Shown here one piece after another: positions 1-7,820 of a stretch of DNA of 9,430 nt (the first letter of the stretch is position 1; the number at the start of each line of letters is the position of its first letter). Position numbers and translations under genes: made by a program. The stretch comes from Deltaproteobacteria bacterium (GTDB lineage Bacteria; Desulfobacterota; DSM-4660; Desulfatiglandales; HGW-15): contig JAFGIC010000232.1 in assembly GCA_016929815.1 (NCBI GenBank), forward strand, positions 1-9,430, written 5' to 3'. The notes under the pieces are model-generated. The model ran no database searches and was not told where the DNA came from. It saw only the letters and a list, made by a program, of their open reading frames with translations.

Positions 1-1695
1 ACATCTTTCCCTAATATCTACGGTAAGCTTCCGGAAAAAATAAATCATCAGAGTATTGTATCCAGGGAACAGAAAATACTCGGCATCGACCATTGTTATA
101 TAGGCAACAAATTGATAGAGGGCTGGCATTACTATCCCTTTATGGCGGACGCATTACTGTATCATCACCACCCGGTTGATAAAGTGGCTGTCTCTCTGCC
201 TCCTGTAAAGGTCCTTTACCTGGCAAATTTGATGGCACAGGAGGATATGCCGGACAAAGAAGATCTTTATGAGTCAGCGAAAACACTGCTGGGTTTCACG
301 CGGGACAAGGTTGATGAATACCTTTTATATGCGGACTCGAGACTGGATGCCGCCATGGCTGCAATAGGTATAGGGGACAATTTGTCAGAGCAGGTGCAGC
401 CGTTGAACGGCGCCAAGGGTGATGCGCGTTCCAGTCTGGCCAATGAGGTCCGTGACAGGTCGTTAATAGCCTATGCCCTGCAGAATATTCCGGGCGCCAA
501 GGACTTGGGTGATGTTTTGCATATTATAAGGCAGGGATTTCAGACCTTGTTTGAAAAATCCACTGTGTTCTTTTTCCTGTATAACAGGGATGAAAACGCA
601 CTCATAGGGCATTGCCAGCAGGATGACGACTATTCAGCCCTTATTAATGGTCTGCGCATCTCCCTTGCCGATGATAATGGCCTCATTGTTTCGTGCCTTC
701 ATAACAAGAACTATCTTGATTCCTTCTCCCAGCAGAAAAAGGCTGAACTTACGATAACGGATTCCCAGTTGATTCATTTTACCGGCAATGACGGAATCCT
801 ATGCCTTCCCATGATCGAAAGGGATGAAATTATAGGTGTAATGGTTCTTGGCGTGGGAAAGGCGGAATGCTCGTTCATATCAAAGCAGGTAACGCTGTTA
901 AATTACTTTTTGCGGCAATGTGCCATAATTCTATCAGCCTGGAACAGGAAAGAGGATGAAGCATGGCAATCGAAACCTTTACAGCCCGCTCCCGAGGCAA
1001 CATTATCAAGGAAGATGATCCATGAGATAAATAATCCTTTAAGTGTTATAAAGAATTATCTCTCTGTCCTTGACATAAAACTGACGGAAAACAATGTCGA
1101 ACATGATGAGATCAGGATAATCAAGGAAGAAATTAACCGTATCGTTAAGATGCTGAGAAAATTTCCGTCGTCATCGGAAAAAGAGGCAAGGATGGTTAAA
1201 GAACCGGTTAATGTGAATTCACTTCTGGATGATATTGTAAAACTGACAAACGGATCTCTTGAAAAAGGTTCGGGGATAAAGATTGATCTGGATTGCGACC
1301 CGTTAGTCCCCGATATCATAACAGAGAGGGATAACCTTAAGCAGGTCTTCATTAATCTGATAAAAAATGCCGTGGAAGCAATGCCGGGGGGAGGCAGAAT
1401 AGACATTAAAACATCTTATATGCAGCGCCATGAAAAGGATGAAGGTGATGATGAGGCAGGTATTTTGGATGGAAAGGTAAGGATAAACATAATCGATGAA
1501 GGGCCGGGCATAGCTGAAGATGTCAGAAAGAGGCTTTTTAAGGAATTTGTAACCTCAAAGAAAGGACATGAAGGGCTGGGATTGTCTATTGTTAAAGGAA
1601 TTATCGATAGAATAAACGGCTCGATACAATGCGACAGCCTGAAGGGAAAGGGGACTTCCTTTGTAGTGGAACTGCCGTTAAAGATTTCGGCTTAA
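1..1695 (+). CDS. HDOD-GAF sensor histidine kinase (5' end outside the window)
   Basis: A cytoplasmic signalling kinase, cut by the left edge. The frame is open from base 1, so the TTG at 112 is not the true start; 564 residues are visible. Residues are numbered from the first codon. Residues 23-59 (LGIDHCYIGNKL, then a WHYYP and HHHP stretch) match the end of an HDOD domain. Residues about 155-310 look like a GAF domain, the probable signal-binding part. The H-box HEINNPLS places the phospho-accepting histidine at 341 (bases 1021-1023). The ATPase core follows, with N-box N452/N456, G1 box DEGPG at 499-503 and G2 box GLGL at 525-528. No transmembrane segment or receiver domain is seen. The gene ends 69 bases before the hybrid kinase, suggesting co-transcription. 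By family, it should autophosphorylate and pass phosphate to a separate receiver. The ligand is unknown. Confidence 0.9.
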   Translation, partial: TSFPNIYGKLPEKINHQSIVSREQKILGIDHCYIGNKLIEGWHYYPFMADALLYHHHPVDKVAVSLPPVKVLYLANLMAQEDMPDKEDLYESAKTLLGFTRDKVDEYLLYADSRLDAAMAAIGIGDNLSEQVQPLNGAKGDARSSLANEVRDRSLIAYALQNIPGAKDLGDVLHIIRQGFQTLFEKSTVFFFLYNRDENALIGHCQQDDDYSALINGLRISLADDNGLIVSCLHNKNYLDSFSQQKKAELTITDSQLIHFTGNDGILCLPMIERDEIIGVMVLGVGKAECSFISKQVTLLNYFLRQCAIILSAWNRKEDEAWQSKPLQPAPEATLSRKMIHEINNPLSVIKNYLSVLDIKLTENNVEHDEIRIIKEEINRIVKMLRKFPSSSEKEARMVKEPVNVNSLLDDIVKLTNGSLEKGSGIKIDLDCDPLVPDIITERDNLKQVFINLIKNAVEAMPGGGRIDIKTSYMQRHEKDEGDDEAGILDGKVRINIIDEGPGIAEDVRKRLFKEFVTSKKGHEGLGLSIVKGIIDRINGSIQCDSLKGKGTSFVVELPLKISA

Positions 1696-1752
1696 AATAT
1701 ATTTGATTTTAAGCACTGAAAACAGAGGATCAATTTTTAATATTCTTTGCGC

Positions 1753-1758
1753 AGGGAG
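1753..1758 (+). promoter_or_regulatory. Ribosome binding site of the hybrid kinase gene
   Basis: AGGGAG lies 6 bases before the ATG at 1765. This decides the start against the in-frame TTG at 1747, which has no such site and would add six residues to a receiver domain that is already complete. Confidence 0.75.
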
Positions 1759-1764
1759 ATATAT

Positions 1765-3690
1765 ATGAAAAACGCGCTCAAAATACTGGTGGTGGATGAT
1801 GATCAAATGGTTCTGGATAGCCTCAAGGCGCTGTTGAAGATTAAGGGGTATGAAACAGACACCACAAACAGCGCCCAGGAGGCTTTAAAATTAATTAACA
1901 GGAATATCTTTGATCTTGTCCTCCTGGATGTCATGATGCCTGAAATGACAGGATTTGAACTGCTTGACTCCCTGGACCGTGAAAGTCTTGATACCATGTT
2001 CATGATCATGACCGGTGATACATCCATGGATTTCGCCATTGAAGCCCTAAGGAAAATGGCTAATGACTACATTAGGAAACCCTTTGAACCTGAAGAATTG
2101 CTGGTAAGGGTCGAAATGGTTTTAAAACAGAAGAAGATGCGGGACGAGAGAAAGAATGTCGAGATAGAGAAGAAAAGTCTTGAAAAACAGCTGCAGCATT
2201 CCCAGAAGATGGAGACCATAGGGACCCTGGCCGGGGGCATTGCGCATGATTTTAATAATATGCTGGGAATAATTATTGGAAGCGCTGAACTGGCCATTGA
2301 ATCGGTAAATGAAGATGATCCTGTAATTAAGTATATCAACAAGATCCTTACGGCAAGCACCAGGGCAGAAGAGATGGTTAAGAGACTCCTGAGTTTCAGC
2401 CGATTGGCAGACTCCGAGAAAAGGCCTTTAAATCTGAGGAACGTCCTTGATGAATCCCTGAAGCTTTTGCGCTCATCTCTTCAGACCAATATAGAAATCA
2501 CAGGAGATATGCCCGATAAAACCTTTCCAATACTGGCAAATGCCACCCAGATGAATCAGGTTATCATAAATCTCTGCAACAATGCGGCACACGCAATGGA
2601 GAGATTCGGAGGCGTTCTGCGTGTCAGGCTGGAAGATATAACGCTGAGCGAAAAACATGTGGACTTCGCGGATCTTTCCCCCGGTAAATATGTATGTTTG
2701 ACCGTTTCGGACAACGGACACGGAATAGACCCGAAGATCATTGACAGGATATTTGATCCCTACTTTACTACCAAGGAAGCGGGTAAGGGAACCGGCATGG
2801 GACTTGCGATGGTTCACGGAATCGTTAAAAACCACGGCGGTGGCATCAGGGTAAGCAGCGAACCCGGGAAAGGGACACGGTTTGATGTCCTTTTCCCGGT
2901 AATTAATGATAAGGTGGTAGAGGTTTCCGATCTTTCTAAAACAGTCAGCCCCAAGGGCAGGGAAAGGATACTGCTTGTTGACGACGAAGAGATGATCGCC
3001 GATACGATGAAGAATCTTCTTGAGAAACTCGGGTATAATGTGGTTTCTTTTTGCGACAGTCAAAAGGCCTTTGAGGAATTCAGGTCGAGGCCCTTAGATT
3101 ATGATCTCATTATTACGGATCTGATTATGCCCGGCATGACGGGCGATGTCCTTGTTAAAAAAATCAGGTCCGTGAGGACCGATATACCGATAATAATGTC
3201 AACCGGATATAATGAGAAGATAGATGATGAAAGGGCAAGAGATATGGGCATTATGGAAATAATGCCAAAGCCGGTTAGGATGAACGGCCTTGCCAAGAAG
3301 GTCCGCAGTGTCCTGGATTCTTCATCCGTTGAAAGGAGGACAAGCAGGAGGTTTATGGCAAGCGAAGATACGTTTGTCGTACCCGGCGCGGATTCAAAGG
3401 TGCGCTTCGATATGATAGACATAAGTGAAAAAGGGCTTGCCTTCAGGTATTTCAGGGATGGAGAGTCTATGAGGGATTTTGATAAATTTTCCATCATTAC
3501 AGGCGATGAAAAATTTGTCATGAGCGGCATATCCTATAAAACCATTTCAGATATCGAGCTTTTCAAAGACCTTGACTCCCTTGACGTATCTGTAAGAAGA
3601 AGGGGCGTTCAGTTCGATACACTGACCCCTCTGCAGGAGAAGATGCTGGGCTATTTTATTGAGAATCATACCTCAGGGGCGCTTAATTAG
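1765..3690 (+). CDS. Hybrid histidine kinase: receiver, kinase, receiver, PilZ
   Basis: A soluble 641-residue hybrid sensor kinase. Receiver 1 (about 5-120) has the acidic D11/D12, phospho-acceptor D55, T83 and K105. A charged coiled coil (about 125-155) leads into the kinase core, with no PAS domain between. The H-box has GGIAHDFNN with H161. The ATPase domain has N269/N273, G1 box DNGHG at 316-320 and G2 box GTGMGL at 342-347. Receiver 2 (about 400-515) has D406/D407, D452, T480 and K502. The C-terminus (about 520-641) is a PilZ domain: R524 to R528 gives RxxxR, and DISEKG at 552-557 gives DxSxxG, the two halves of the cyclic-di-GMP binding signature. All catalytic residues look intact. The tandem position after a kinase that lacks a receiver suggests that it receives phosphate from that kinase. 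Output target and signal are not visible. Confidence 0.92.
   Translation: MKNALKILVVDDDQMVLDSLKALLKIKGYETDTTNSAQEALKLINRNIFDLVLLDVMMPEMTGFELLDSLDRESLDTMFMIMTGDTSMDFAIEALRKMANDYIRKPFEPEELLVRVEMVLKQKKMRDERKNVEIEKKSLEKQLQHSQKMETIGTLAGGIAHDFNNMLGIIIGSAELAIESVNEDDPVIKYINKILTASTRAEEMVKRLLSFSRLADSEKRPLNLRNVLDESLKLLRSSLQTNIEITGDMPDKTFPILANATQMNQVIINLCNNAAHAMERFGGVLRVRLEDITLSEKHVDFADLSPGKYVCLTVSDNGHGIDPKIIDRIFDPYFTTKEAGKGTGMGLAMVHGIVKNHGGGIRVSSEPGKGTRFDVLFPVINDKVVEVSDLSKTVSPKGRERILLVDDEEMIADTMKNLLEKLGYNVVSFCDSQKAFEEFRSRPLDYDLIITDLIMPGMTGDVLVKKIRSVRTDIPIIMSTGYNEKIDDERARDMGIMEIMPKPVRMNGLAKKVRSVLDSSSVERRTSRRFMASEDTFVVPGADSKVRFDMIDISEKGLAFRYFRDGESMRDFDKFSIITGDEKFVMSGISYKTISDIELFKDLDSLDVSVRRRGVQFDTLTPLQEKMLGYFIENHTSGALN
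3331..3690 (+). other. PilZ domain segment of the hybrid kinase
   Basis: This part encodes residues 523 to the end. It starts with ERRTSRRF (RxxxR), continues with DISEKGLAF (DxSxxG plus a beta strand) and ends with RRRGVQFDTLTPLQEKM and a final helix, the usual way a PilZ domain closes. About 23 residues lie between the two motifs, a normal distance. Assignment is by motif recognition only. Confidence 0.8.
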
Positions 3691-3829
3691 CGGCTCCCAG
3701 GCCTTCACCCTGTATAAAGTCCTAACCGGGAATTACCGGACACGCCTAAATTATTTTTTTATATTTCCCTTGTATCTCTTTCCGGCAATGGATAGTATAA
3801 GAATCTTATCATTAATCCGGGGATATAAT
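3691..3829 (+). promoter_or_regulatory. Gap before glcD with a weak promoter candidate
   Basis: This 139-base gap separates the signalling pair from the redox operon and is the natural place for a new promoter. The best candidate is TTGTAT at 3770-3775, 17 bases, then TAGTAT at 3793-3798; an overlapping TATAAG (3796-3801) is a better -10 but sits too far from that -35. The match is poor. A T-rich run at 3751-3760 follows no stable stem, so I do not call a terminator. Confidence 0.25.
3819..3823 (+). promoter_or_regulatory. Ribosome binding site of glcD
   Basis: GGGGA lies 6 bases before the ATG at 3830. The frame extends upstream to 3659, but that part would overlap the hybrid kinase and encodes no GlcD-like sequence, so 3830 is the chosen start. 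Confidence 0.65.
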
Positions 3830-5212
3830 ATGACGATTACAAAGGATATAATTAAAAGACTTAATAAAATACTCGGGGACAAATCGGTCCTTGTCTCAAG
3901 GACAGATCTGATGTCCTTTTCCTATGACGCCACAAGCAACTGGCAGGGGATGCCGGAGATAGTGCTGTTCCCCACTGATATCAAACAGATATCGGAGGTC
4001 CTTGCGCTGGCAAATGAAAACAGCATCCCGGTCACAGTCAGGGGTGCAGGCACGAATCTCAGCGGAGGGTCTATCCCTGTCTCGGGTGGGATTGTCCTCT
4101 GCACCTCGCGGATGAACCGGATTATAGAGATTGATGCAGTGAATTTTACGGCAACTGTTGAGGCTGGCGTGGTCCTGAATGACTTTAACATGGAACTGGC
4201 AAAACAGAACCTGTTTTTCCCCCCTGATCCCCAGAGTTACCTTGCCGCCACCATGGGCGGGTGTGTAGCAGAGAACTCCGGAGGTCCCTATGGGCTCAAA
4301 TACGGGGTATTCAAACATTATCTTCTCGGGATGAAGGCGGTGCTTGCCACGGGCGAGATCGTCTCTCTTGGTGCGAAGACCATAAAGAATGTCACAGGTT
4401 ATGATTTGCCTCTTTTAATATGCGGTTCGGAGGGCACCCTGGCGGTGGTGGCACAGGCTACTATTAAACTTTTGCCCATGCCTGAGGCGCGTCAGACGGT
4501 TCTCGCGGTGTTCAATGACGTCATTACTGCGAACGCTGCGGTCAGCAAGATACTCTCAAGGGGGGTAAGGCCGGCTAAAGCTGAACTCATAGACAACTGG
4601 ATAATCAGAAGGATAGAGGAGGCGGCGCCCCTCGGTCTGCCTGTAGATGCGGAGGCCATACTTCTTTTTGAACTGGACGGTGCGGTTGAGACTGTAAGTA
4701 TGGAGGCAGCGAAGGTCGTTGAGCTGTGTTTCAATGCGGGAGCGACGGATGTAAGAGAGGCGAAGGACAAAAAGGAGGCGGATAATTTCTGGACTGCAAG
4801 GAGGATGGGGTTCTCTGCCATATACGGCAATGCACCAACCGCCCTGGCCGAGGATGTGACCGTGCCCATGGACAAACTGCCTGAACTCATGGAAAGGATT
4901 AAGAGGATAGGGGAAAAGAATGATGTAATGATCGTTACCATGGGGCACGCGGGAGACGGGAACCTGCATCCTTGCATCCTCACGGATAAGAAGAATCCTG
5001 AGCATTATGCCCGTGCACAGAAGTCAACACAGGAGATATTCGACGCGGCACTTGAATTGAACGGTGTTATTTCAGGGGAGCATGGTATCGGACTGGAAAA
5101 GAGAAGATATCTGAAAAATGCAATGCCCCCGGAGGCGATCGAGCTCCTCAAGAAGATAAAAACAGTATTTGATCCGAGGGGAATACTTAATCCCGGAAAG
5201 ATATGGGAGTAG
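3830..5212 (+). CDS. glcD: FAD-linked 2-hydroxyacid dehydrogenase, GlcD type
   Basis: A 460-residue flavoprotein of the glycolate oxidase GlcD / D-lactate dehydrogenase family, a normal length for the group. It should oxidise a 2-hydroxyacid (glycolate, D-lactate or similar) to the 2-oxoacid and pass electrons through FAD to the iron-sulfur protein encoded next. The FAD-binding half has RGAGTNLSGG at 71-80, a TMGGCVAENSGG segment from 141 and NVTGYDLPLL from 187 followed by CGSEGTLAVV. The C-terminal FAD-oxidase domain has HAGDGNLH at 373-380 and GEHGIG at 416-421, histidine motifs conserved in the family. No signal peptide or membrane helix is seen, so it is probably cytoplasmic. The stop is 3 bases before the next start, so the two genes are surely co-translated. 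Sequence alone does not decide the substrate; 2-hydroxyglutarate is another possibility. Confidence 0.9.
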   Translation: MTITKDIIKRLNKILGDKSVLVSRTDLMSFSYDATSNWQGMPEIVLFPTDIKQISEVLALANENSIPVTVRGAGTNLSGGSIPVSGGIVLCTSRMNRIIEIDAVNFTATVEAGVVLNDFNMELAKQNLFFPPDPQSYLAATMGGCVAENSGGPYGLKYGVFKHYLLGMKAVLATGEIVSLGAKTIKNVTGYDLPLLICGSEGTLAVVAQATIKLLPMPEARQTVLAVFNDVITANAAVSKILSRGVRPAKAELIDNWIIRRIEEAAPLGLPVDAEAILLFELDGAVETVSMEAAKVVELCFNAGATDVREAKDKKEADNFWTARRMGFSAIYGNAPTALAEDVTVPMDKLPELMERIKRIGEKNDVMIVTMGHAGDGNLHPCILTDKKNPEHYARAQKSTQEIFDAALELNGVISGEHGIGLEKRRYLKNAMPPEAIELLKKIKTVFDPRGILNPGKIWE

Positions 5213-5215
5213 GAC

Positions 5216-6457
5216 ATGATTACCCCTCAAATGAAGATAGACCCTGATCGGTGCATGAAATGCGGGTTCTGCATGTCCGTATGCCCTGTATATCATGTTG
5301 ATCATATAGAAAATCATGTGGCAAGGGGCCGCAATGTACTTCTAAGGATGGTGCGTGATAATGAACTGACCATTGAAGATGATTATCGAGAGTGCCTTTA
5401 TTCCTGTCTCCTGTGCAGGAGATGCGATGCCGTATGCCCGGCAAACCTCTCGCCTGCAGATATTACACTGGAGGCCAGGAATGATGTAGTTGAAAAAAAG
5501 GGCATGTCATGGATTCAGAAGATAATTTACTGGGGGATACTTAACCGGAGGTCCCTTGTCGCCAGGTTTGTCGGTCTGGCAGGTCTGATTCCGGGTCTTT
5601 CTTCAAAGGGCGGCAGGCCCCTTCATCATCTTGCCGATATGGCGTCCTTCATACCCGGAGTGCTTTCTCTTCCCAGGATGTCGTTGCGTCCCCTGAGAAA
5701 ACGGGTATCAATGGTGACATCACCTCCTCCAGATGTTAAGGAAAGGGGGCAGGTGGCATTTTTCCCGGGATGCATCTTTGAATTTTTTCTTCCCGATGTC
5801 GGCGAAGATACCGTCAATTCACTTGCAAAAGCAGGTTTCAGTGTAGTCTTTCCTGAAGGGCTTAACTGCTGCGGGCTTTCGGTTCACAACGCAGGAGATT
5901 TTAAGACATCATGCCTTCTGGCATCAAGGAATATCGAGGCACTAGAGCCCTATGACCATGTTATAACAGGATGCGCCACCTGCGGGTCTGCCTTGAAGGA
6001 TTATCACAAATGGTTCAGGGAAGGAGATCCCATGGCGGAAAAGGCGCGTGAATTCTCCAAAAAGGTCTCGGATTTCTCGGAATTTCTGGTGAAAAATGGT
6101 TTTAATGGTGGGAGCGCGGACCATTGCCCCACGACAGTTACCTATCATGATCCATGCCACCTGAGGCTTCACCAGGGCGTGTATCTGGAACCCAGGGAGA
6201 TACTGAACTCAATCGAAGGCATAAAATACCTGGAGATGGATAATGCCGATGCATGCTGCGGACTTGGCGGCTCTTTCAGCATCGCGCACAGGGAGGTAAG
6301 CCTCGGCATACAGGATAAGAAGATGGAATCCCTGAAAAAATCAGGGGCTCAGGCAGTTGTGACATCCTGCCCGGGCTGCATGCTGTATCTTGCCCACGGC
6401 ATAAGACGATACAAACTGCCTATGAAGGTTATGCACATAAGCAGGCTGACCAGATGA
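5216..6457 (+). CDS. glcF: Iron-sulfur subunit, GlcF type, with two CCG domains
   Basis: A 413-residue electron-transfer partner of the preceding flavoprotein; E. coli GlcF is about the same size. The N-terminus carries two [4Fe-4S] ferredoxin motifs: C13, C16, C19, C23-P and C64, C67, C70, C74-P, with an extra C60. Two cysteine-rich CCG domains follow: C186, C218-C219-G and C253xxC256, then C314, C347-C348-G and C385xxC388. This is the layout of GlcF, LldE and HdrB-like proteins. All cysteines are present. GGGAG at 5205-5209 supports the start at 5216 rather than the in-frame ATG at 5231. No membrane helix is apparent, so docking to the membrane would need another partner. No GlcE homologue lies in the window. 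The stop overlaps the next start by ATGA. Confidence 0.9.
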   Translation: MITPQMKIDPDRCMKCGFCMSVCPVYHVDHIENHVARGRNVLLRMVRDNELTIEDDYRECLYSCLLCRRCDAVCPANLSPADITLEARNDVVEKKGMSWIQKIIYWGILNRRSLVARFVGLAGLIPGLSSKGGRPLHHLADMASFIPGVLSLPRMSLRPLRKRVSMVTSPPPDVKERGQVAFFPGCIFEFFLPDVGEDTVNSLAKAGFSVVFPEGLNCCGLSVHNAGDFKTSCLLASRNIEALEPYDHVITGCATCGSALKDYHKWFREGDPMAEKAREFSKKVSDFSEFLVKNGFNGGSADHCPTTVTYHDPCHLRLHQGVYLEPREILNSIEGIKYLEMDNADACCGLGGSFSIAHREVSLGIQDKKMESLKKSGAQAVVTSCPGCMLYLAHGIRRYKLPMKVMHISRLTR

Positions 6458-6975
6458 CGGAATATCTGCTGCTTTCACTTGGCGCGATCTGCGTGACTGC
6501 AGGGGTGATCGGGAGCGTCCTCCCAGCCCTGCCGGGTCCGCCCCTTAGCTATGTGGGGTTGCTGCTCCTTCACTGGACGCGCTTTGGCAGATTTTCTGTA
6601 GGCACGCTGATAATCTGGGGAATAATTATTGTTATAGTGACGATTTTCGATTCTGTTGTGCCTGTGTGGGGCGCCAGGGAGTTTGGAGGGACACGGGCCG
6701 GTGTGTGGGGCAGCGCCATAGGCCTGGTAATCGGCGTTGTCCTTCTGCCCATGATGGGAATTATGCTGGGACCTTTCGGGCTGCTAGGCATCCTGGGATG
6801 CCCTTTTATAGGTGCGCTGATCGGTGAGATGTGTGCCGGACGCGGTTCGAAAAATGCCGCACGCGCGGCCATCGGATCCTTTATCGGTTTTATAGCCGGC
6901 ACTTTTATGAAGGTCGCGGTTTCTGTGGTTATTGCCGTTTACTTCTTCATGGCCTTCTTTAAGGCAGTGTTCTGA
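6454..6975 (+). CDS. DUF456 family integral membrane protein
   Basis: A 173-residue, very hydrophobic, glycine-rich protein that fits the DUF456 family, whose function is unknown. It begins with a membrane segment (about 4-24) followed by the LPALPGPP turn characteristic of the family. Further hydrophobic segments lie at about 29-45, 49-70, 82-105, 107-128 and 137-172, with little outside the membrane. Its start overlaps the stop of glcF by four bases (ATGA) and no good ribosome binding site precedes it, so translation is probably coupled to glcF. It could be the membrane neighbour of the GlcD/GlcF pair, but that is a guess from position; DUF456 genes also occur in unrelated contexts. The family call is from memory of its signature. 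Confidence 0.75.
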   Translation: MTEYLLLSLGAICVTAGVIGSVLPALPGPPLSYVGLLLLHWTRFGRFSVGTLIIWGIIIVIVTIFDSVVPVWGAREFGGTRAGVWGSAIGLVIGVVLLPMMGIMLGPFGLLGILGCPFIGALIGEMCAGRGSKNAARAAIGSFIGFIAGTFMKVAVSVVIAVYFFMAFFKAVF

Positions 6976-7003
6976 TCTCCCAATCCGTGAAGAGGAGACT
7001 AAT

Positions 7004-7010
7004 AAGGAGA
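7004..7010 (+). promoter_or_regulatory. Ribosome binding site of the ADP-ribosylglycohydrolase gene
   Basis: AAGGAGA lies 5 bases before the ATG at 7016 and fixes that start. The frame is open further upstream to 6932, but that part overlaps the DUF456 gene and precedes the family's conserved first segment (MIGAVAGDIIGS). A complementary ATCTCC at 6975-6980 could pair with this site. Confidence 0.8.
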
Positions 7011-7015
7011 TTATT

Positions 7016-7792
7016 ATGATAGGGGCTGTTGCAGGCGATATTATAGGTTCGATATATGAGCGGAATAATATCAAGACCAAGTCTTTTGATTTGTTTTCGC
7101 CTAAATGTTCATTTACGGACGATTCAGTTCTTACAATTGCCCTGGCAGATTCGATCCTGACCGGTACAGACTATACCGATAATATGAAAAGATTTTTTAA
7201 AATGTATCGCCATAGAGGCTATGGCGCCAGCTTCTACAATTGGGCAGGCAGTGAAAACCCTGCTCCCTATAACAGTTACGGAAACGGCGCTGCCATGCGT
7301 ATTAGTCCCGCGGGCTTTGCATATGATGATCTTGATGAAGTCTTGAAAAAGGCAAAGGAGTTTGCGGAGATCACGCACAATCATCCTGAAGGGATAAAGG
7401 GCGCTCAGGCTGTGGCAGCTGCAGTGTTCATGGCACGAACCGGCAATGAGAAAAAGGAGATCAAGGATTATATTGAGAAAAAATTCGGATACGACCTTGG
7501 CCGTCATATAGACGAAATCAGGCCGAATTATCATTTTGATATATCATGCCAGGGGACGGTGCCAGAGGCCATCTGCGCATTTCTGGATTCGACAGACTTT
7601 GAGGATGCCGTAAGGAATGCAGTATCACTCGGCGGCGACAGCGATACACTGGCATGCATAACCGGAGGCATAGCCCAGGCATATTACCGAGATGTGCCGG
7701 AGCCTATTACAGCAAAAGTGTATGAAATCCTGGATGACAGACTCGGAGAGATTACGAGGCAATTCATGGAGAGGTATTGCAAATCGGTGTAG
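7016..7792 (+). CDS. ADP-ribosylglycohydrolase, DraG type
   Basis: A 258-residue enzyme of the ADP-ribosylglycohydrolase family, which uses two metal ions (Mg or Mn) to remove ADP-ribose from proteins or related substrates. Visible signatures are the N-terminal GAVAGDIIGS, the metal motif FTDDS at 33-37 (T34, D35, D36), YGNGAAMRISPAG, THNHPEGI around 120-127 and the second metal motif GGDSDT with D208, D210 and T211. S37 replaces the more usual Thr of TDDT, a conservative change. Length is typical and no domain is missing. It is probably cytoplasmic. The gene sits 40 bases after the DUF456 gene on the same strand and is likely the last gene of the operon. DraG itself reactivates nitrogenase reductase, but no DraT or nitrogenase gene is here, so the substrate may be something else. 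The next gene is convergent, 28 bases away. Confidence 0.9.
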   Translation: MIGAVAGDIIGSIYERNNIKTKSFDLFSPKCSFTDDSVLTIALADSILTGTDYTDNMKRFFKMYRHRGYGASFYNWAGSENPAPYNSYGNGAAMRISPAGFAYDDLDEVLKKAKEFAEITHNHPEGIKGAQAVAAAVFMARTGNEKKEIKDYIEKKFGYDLGRHIDEIRPNYHFDISCQGTVPEAICAFLDSTDFEDAVRNAVSLGGDSDTLACITGGIAQAYYRDVPEPITAKVYEILDDRLGEITRQFMERYCKSV

Positions 7793-7820
7793 GCATGGAT
7801 CGGCAAGCGATATTAAAAAA

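Noticed and set aside
1703..1737. TTGAT ... ATCAA inverted repeat followed by T's between the two kinase genes
   Set aside because: A 5-base AT-rich stem with a 21-base loop is too weak to call a terminator or attenuator.
2473..3063. 196-residue minus-strand reading frame inside the hybrid kinase gene
   Set aside because: It lies opposite a fully conserved kinase and receiver, has no ribosome binding site that stands out and no recognisable domain. It is a shadow frame.
3719..3760. Possible terminator: CCGG-GAATTA-CCGG followed by a T run
   Set aside because: The stem is only 4 bases and the T run starts well after it. This is not a credible intrinsic terminator.
3659..3829. Upstream extension of glcD starting inside the hybrid kinase gene
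   Set aside because: It would overlap the previous gene and encode residues unlike any GlcD N-terminus. ATG 3830 has its own ribosome binding site and gives the family's usual length.
4492..5217. Several overlapping minus-strand frames inside glcD
   Set aside because: They run opposite conserved GlcD motifs and overlap each other, as expected for shadow frames.
7793..7820. Shared bidirectional terminator between the convergent genes
   Set aside because: The 28-base gap has no GC-rich stem; the A/T run alone is not enough.
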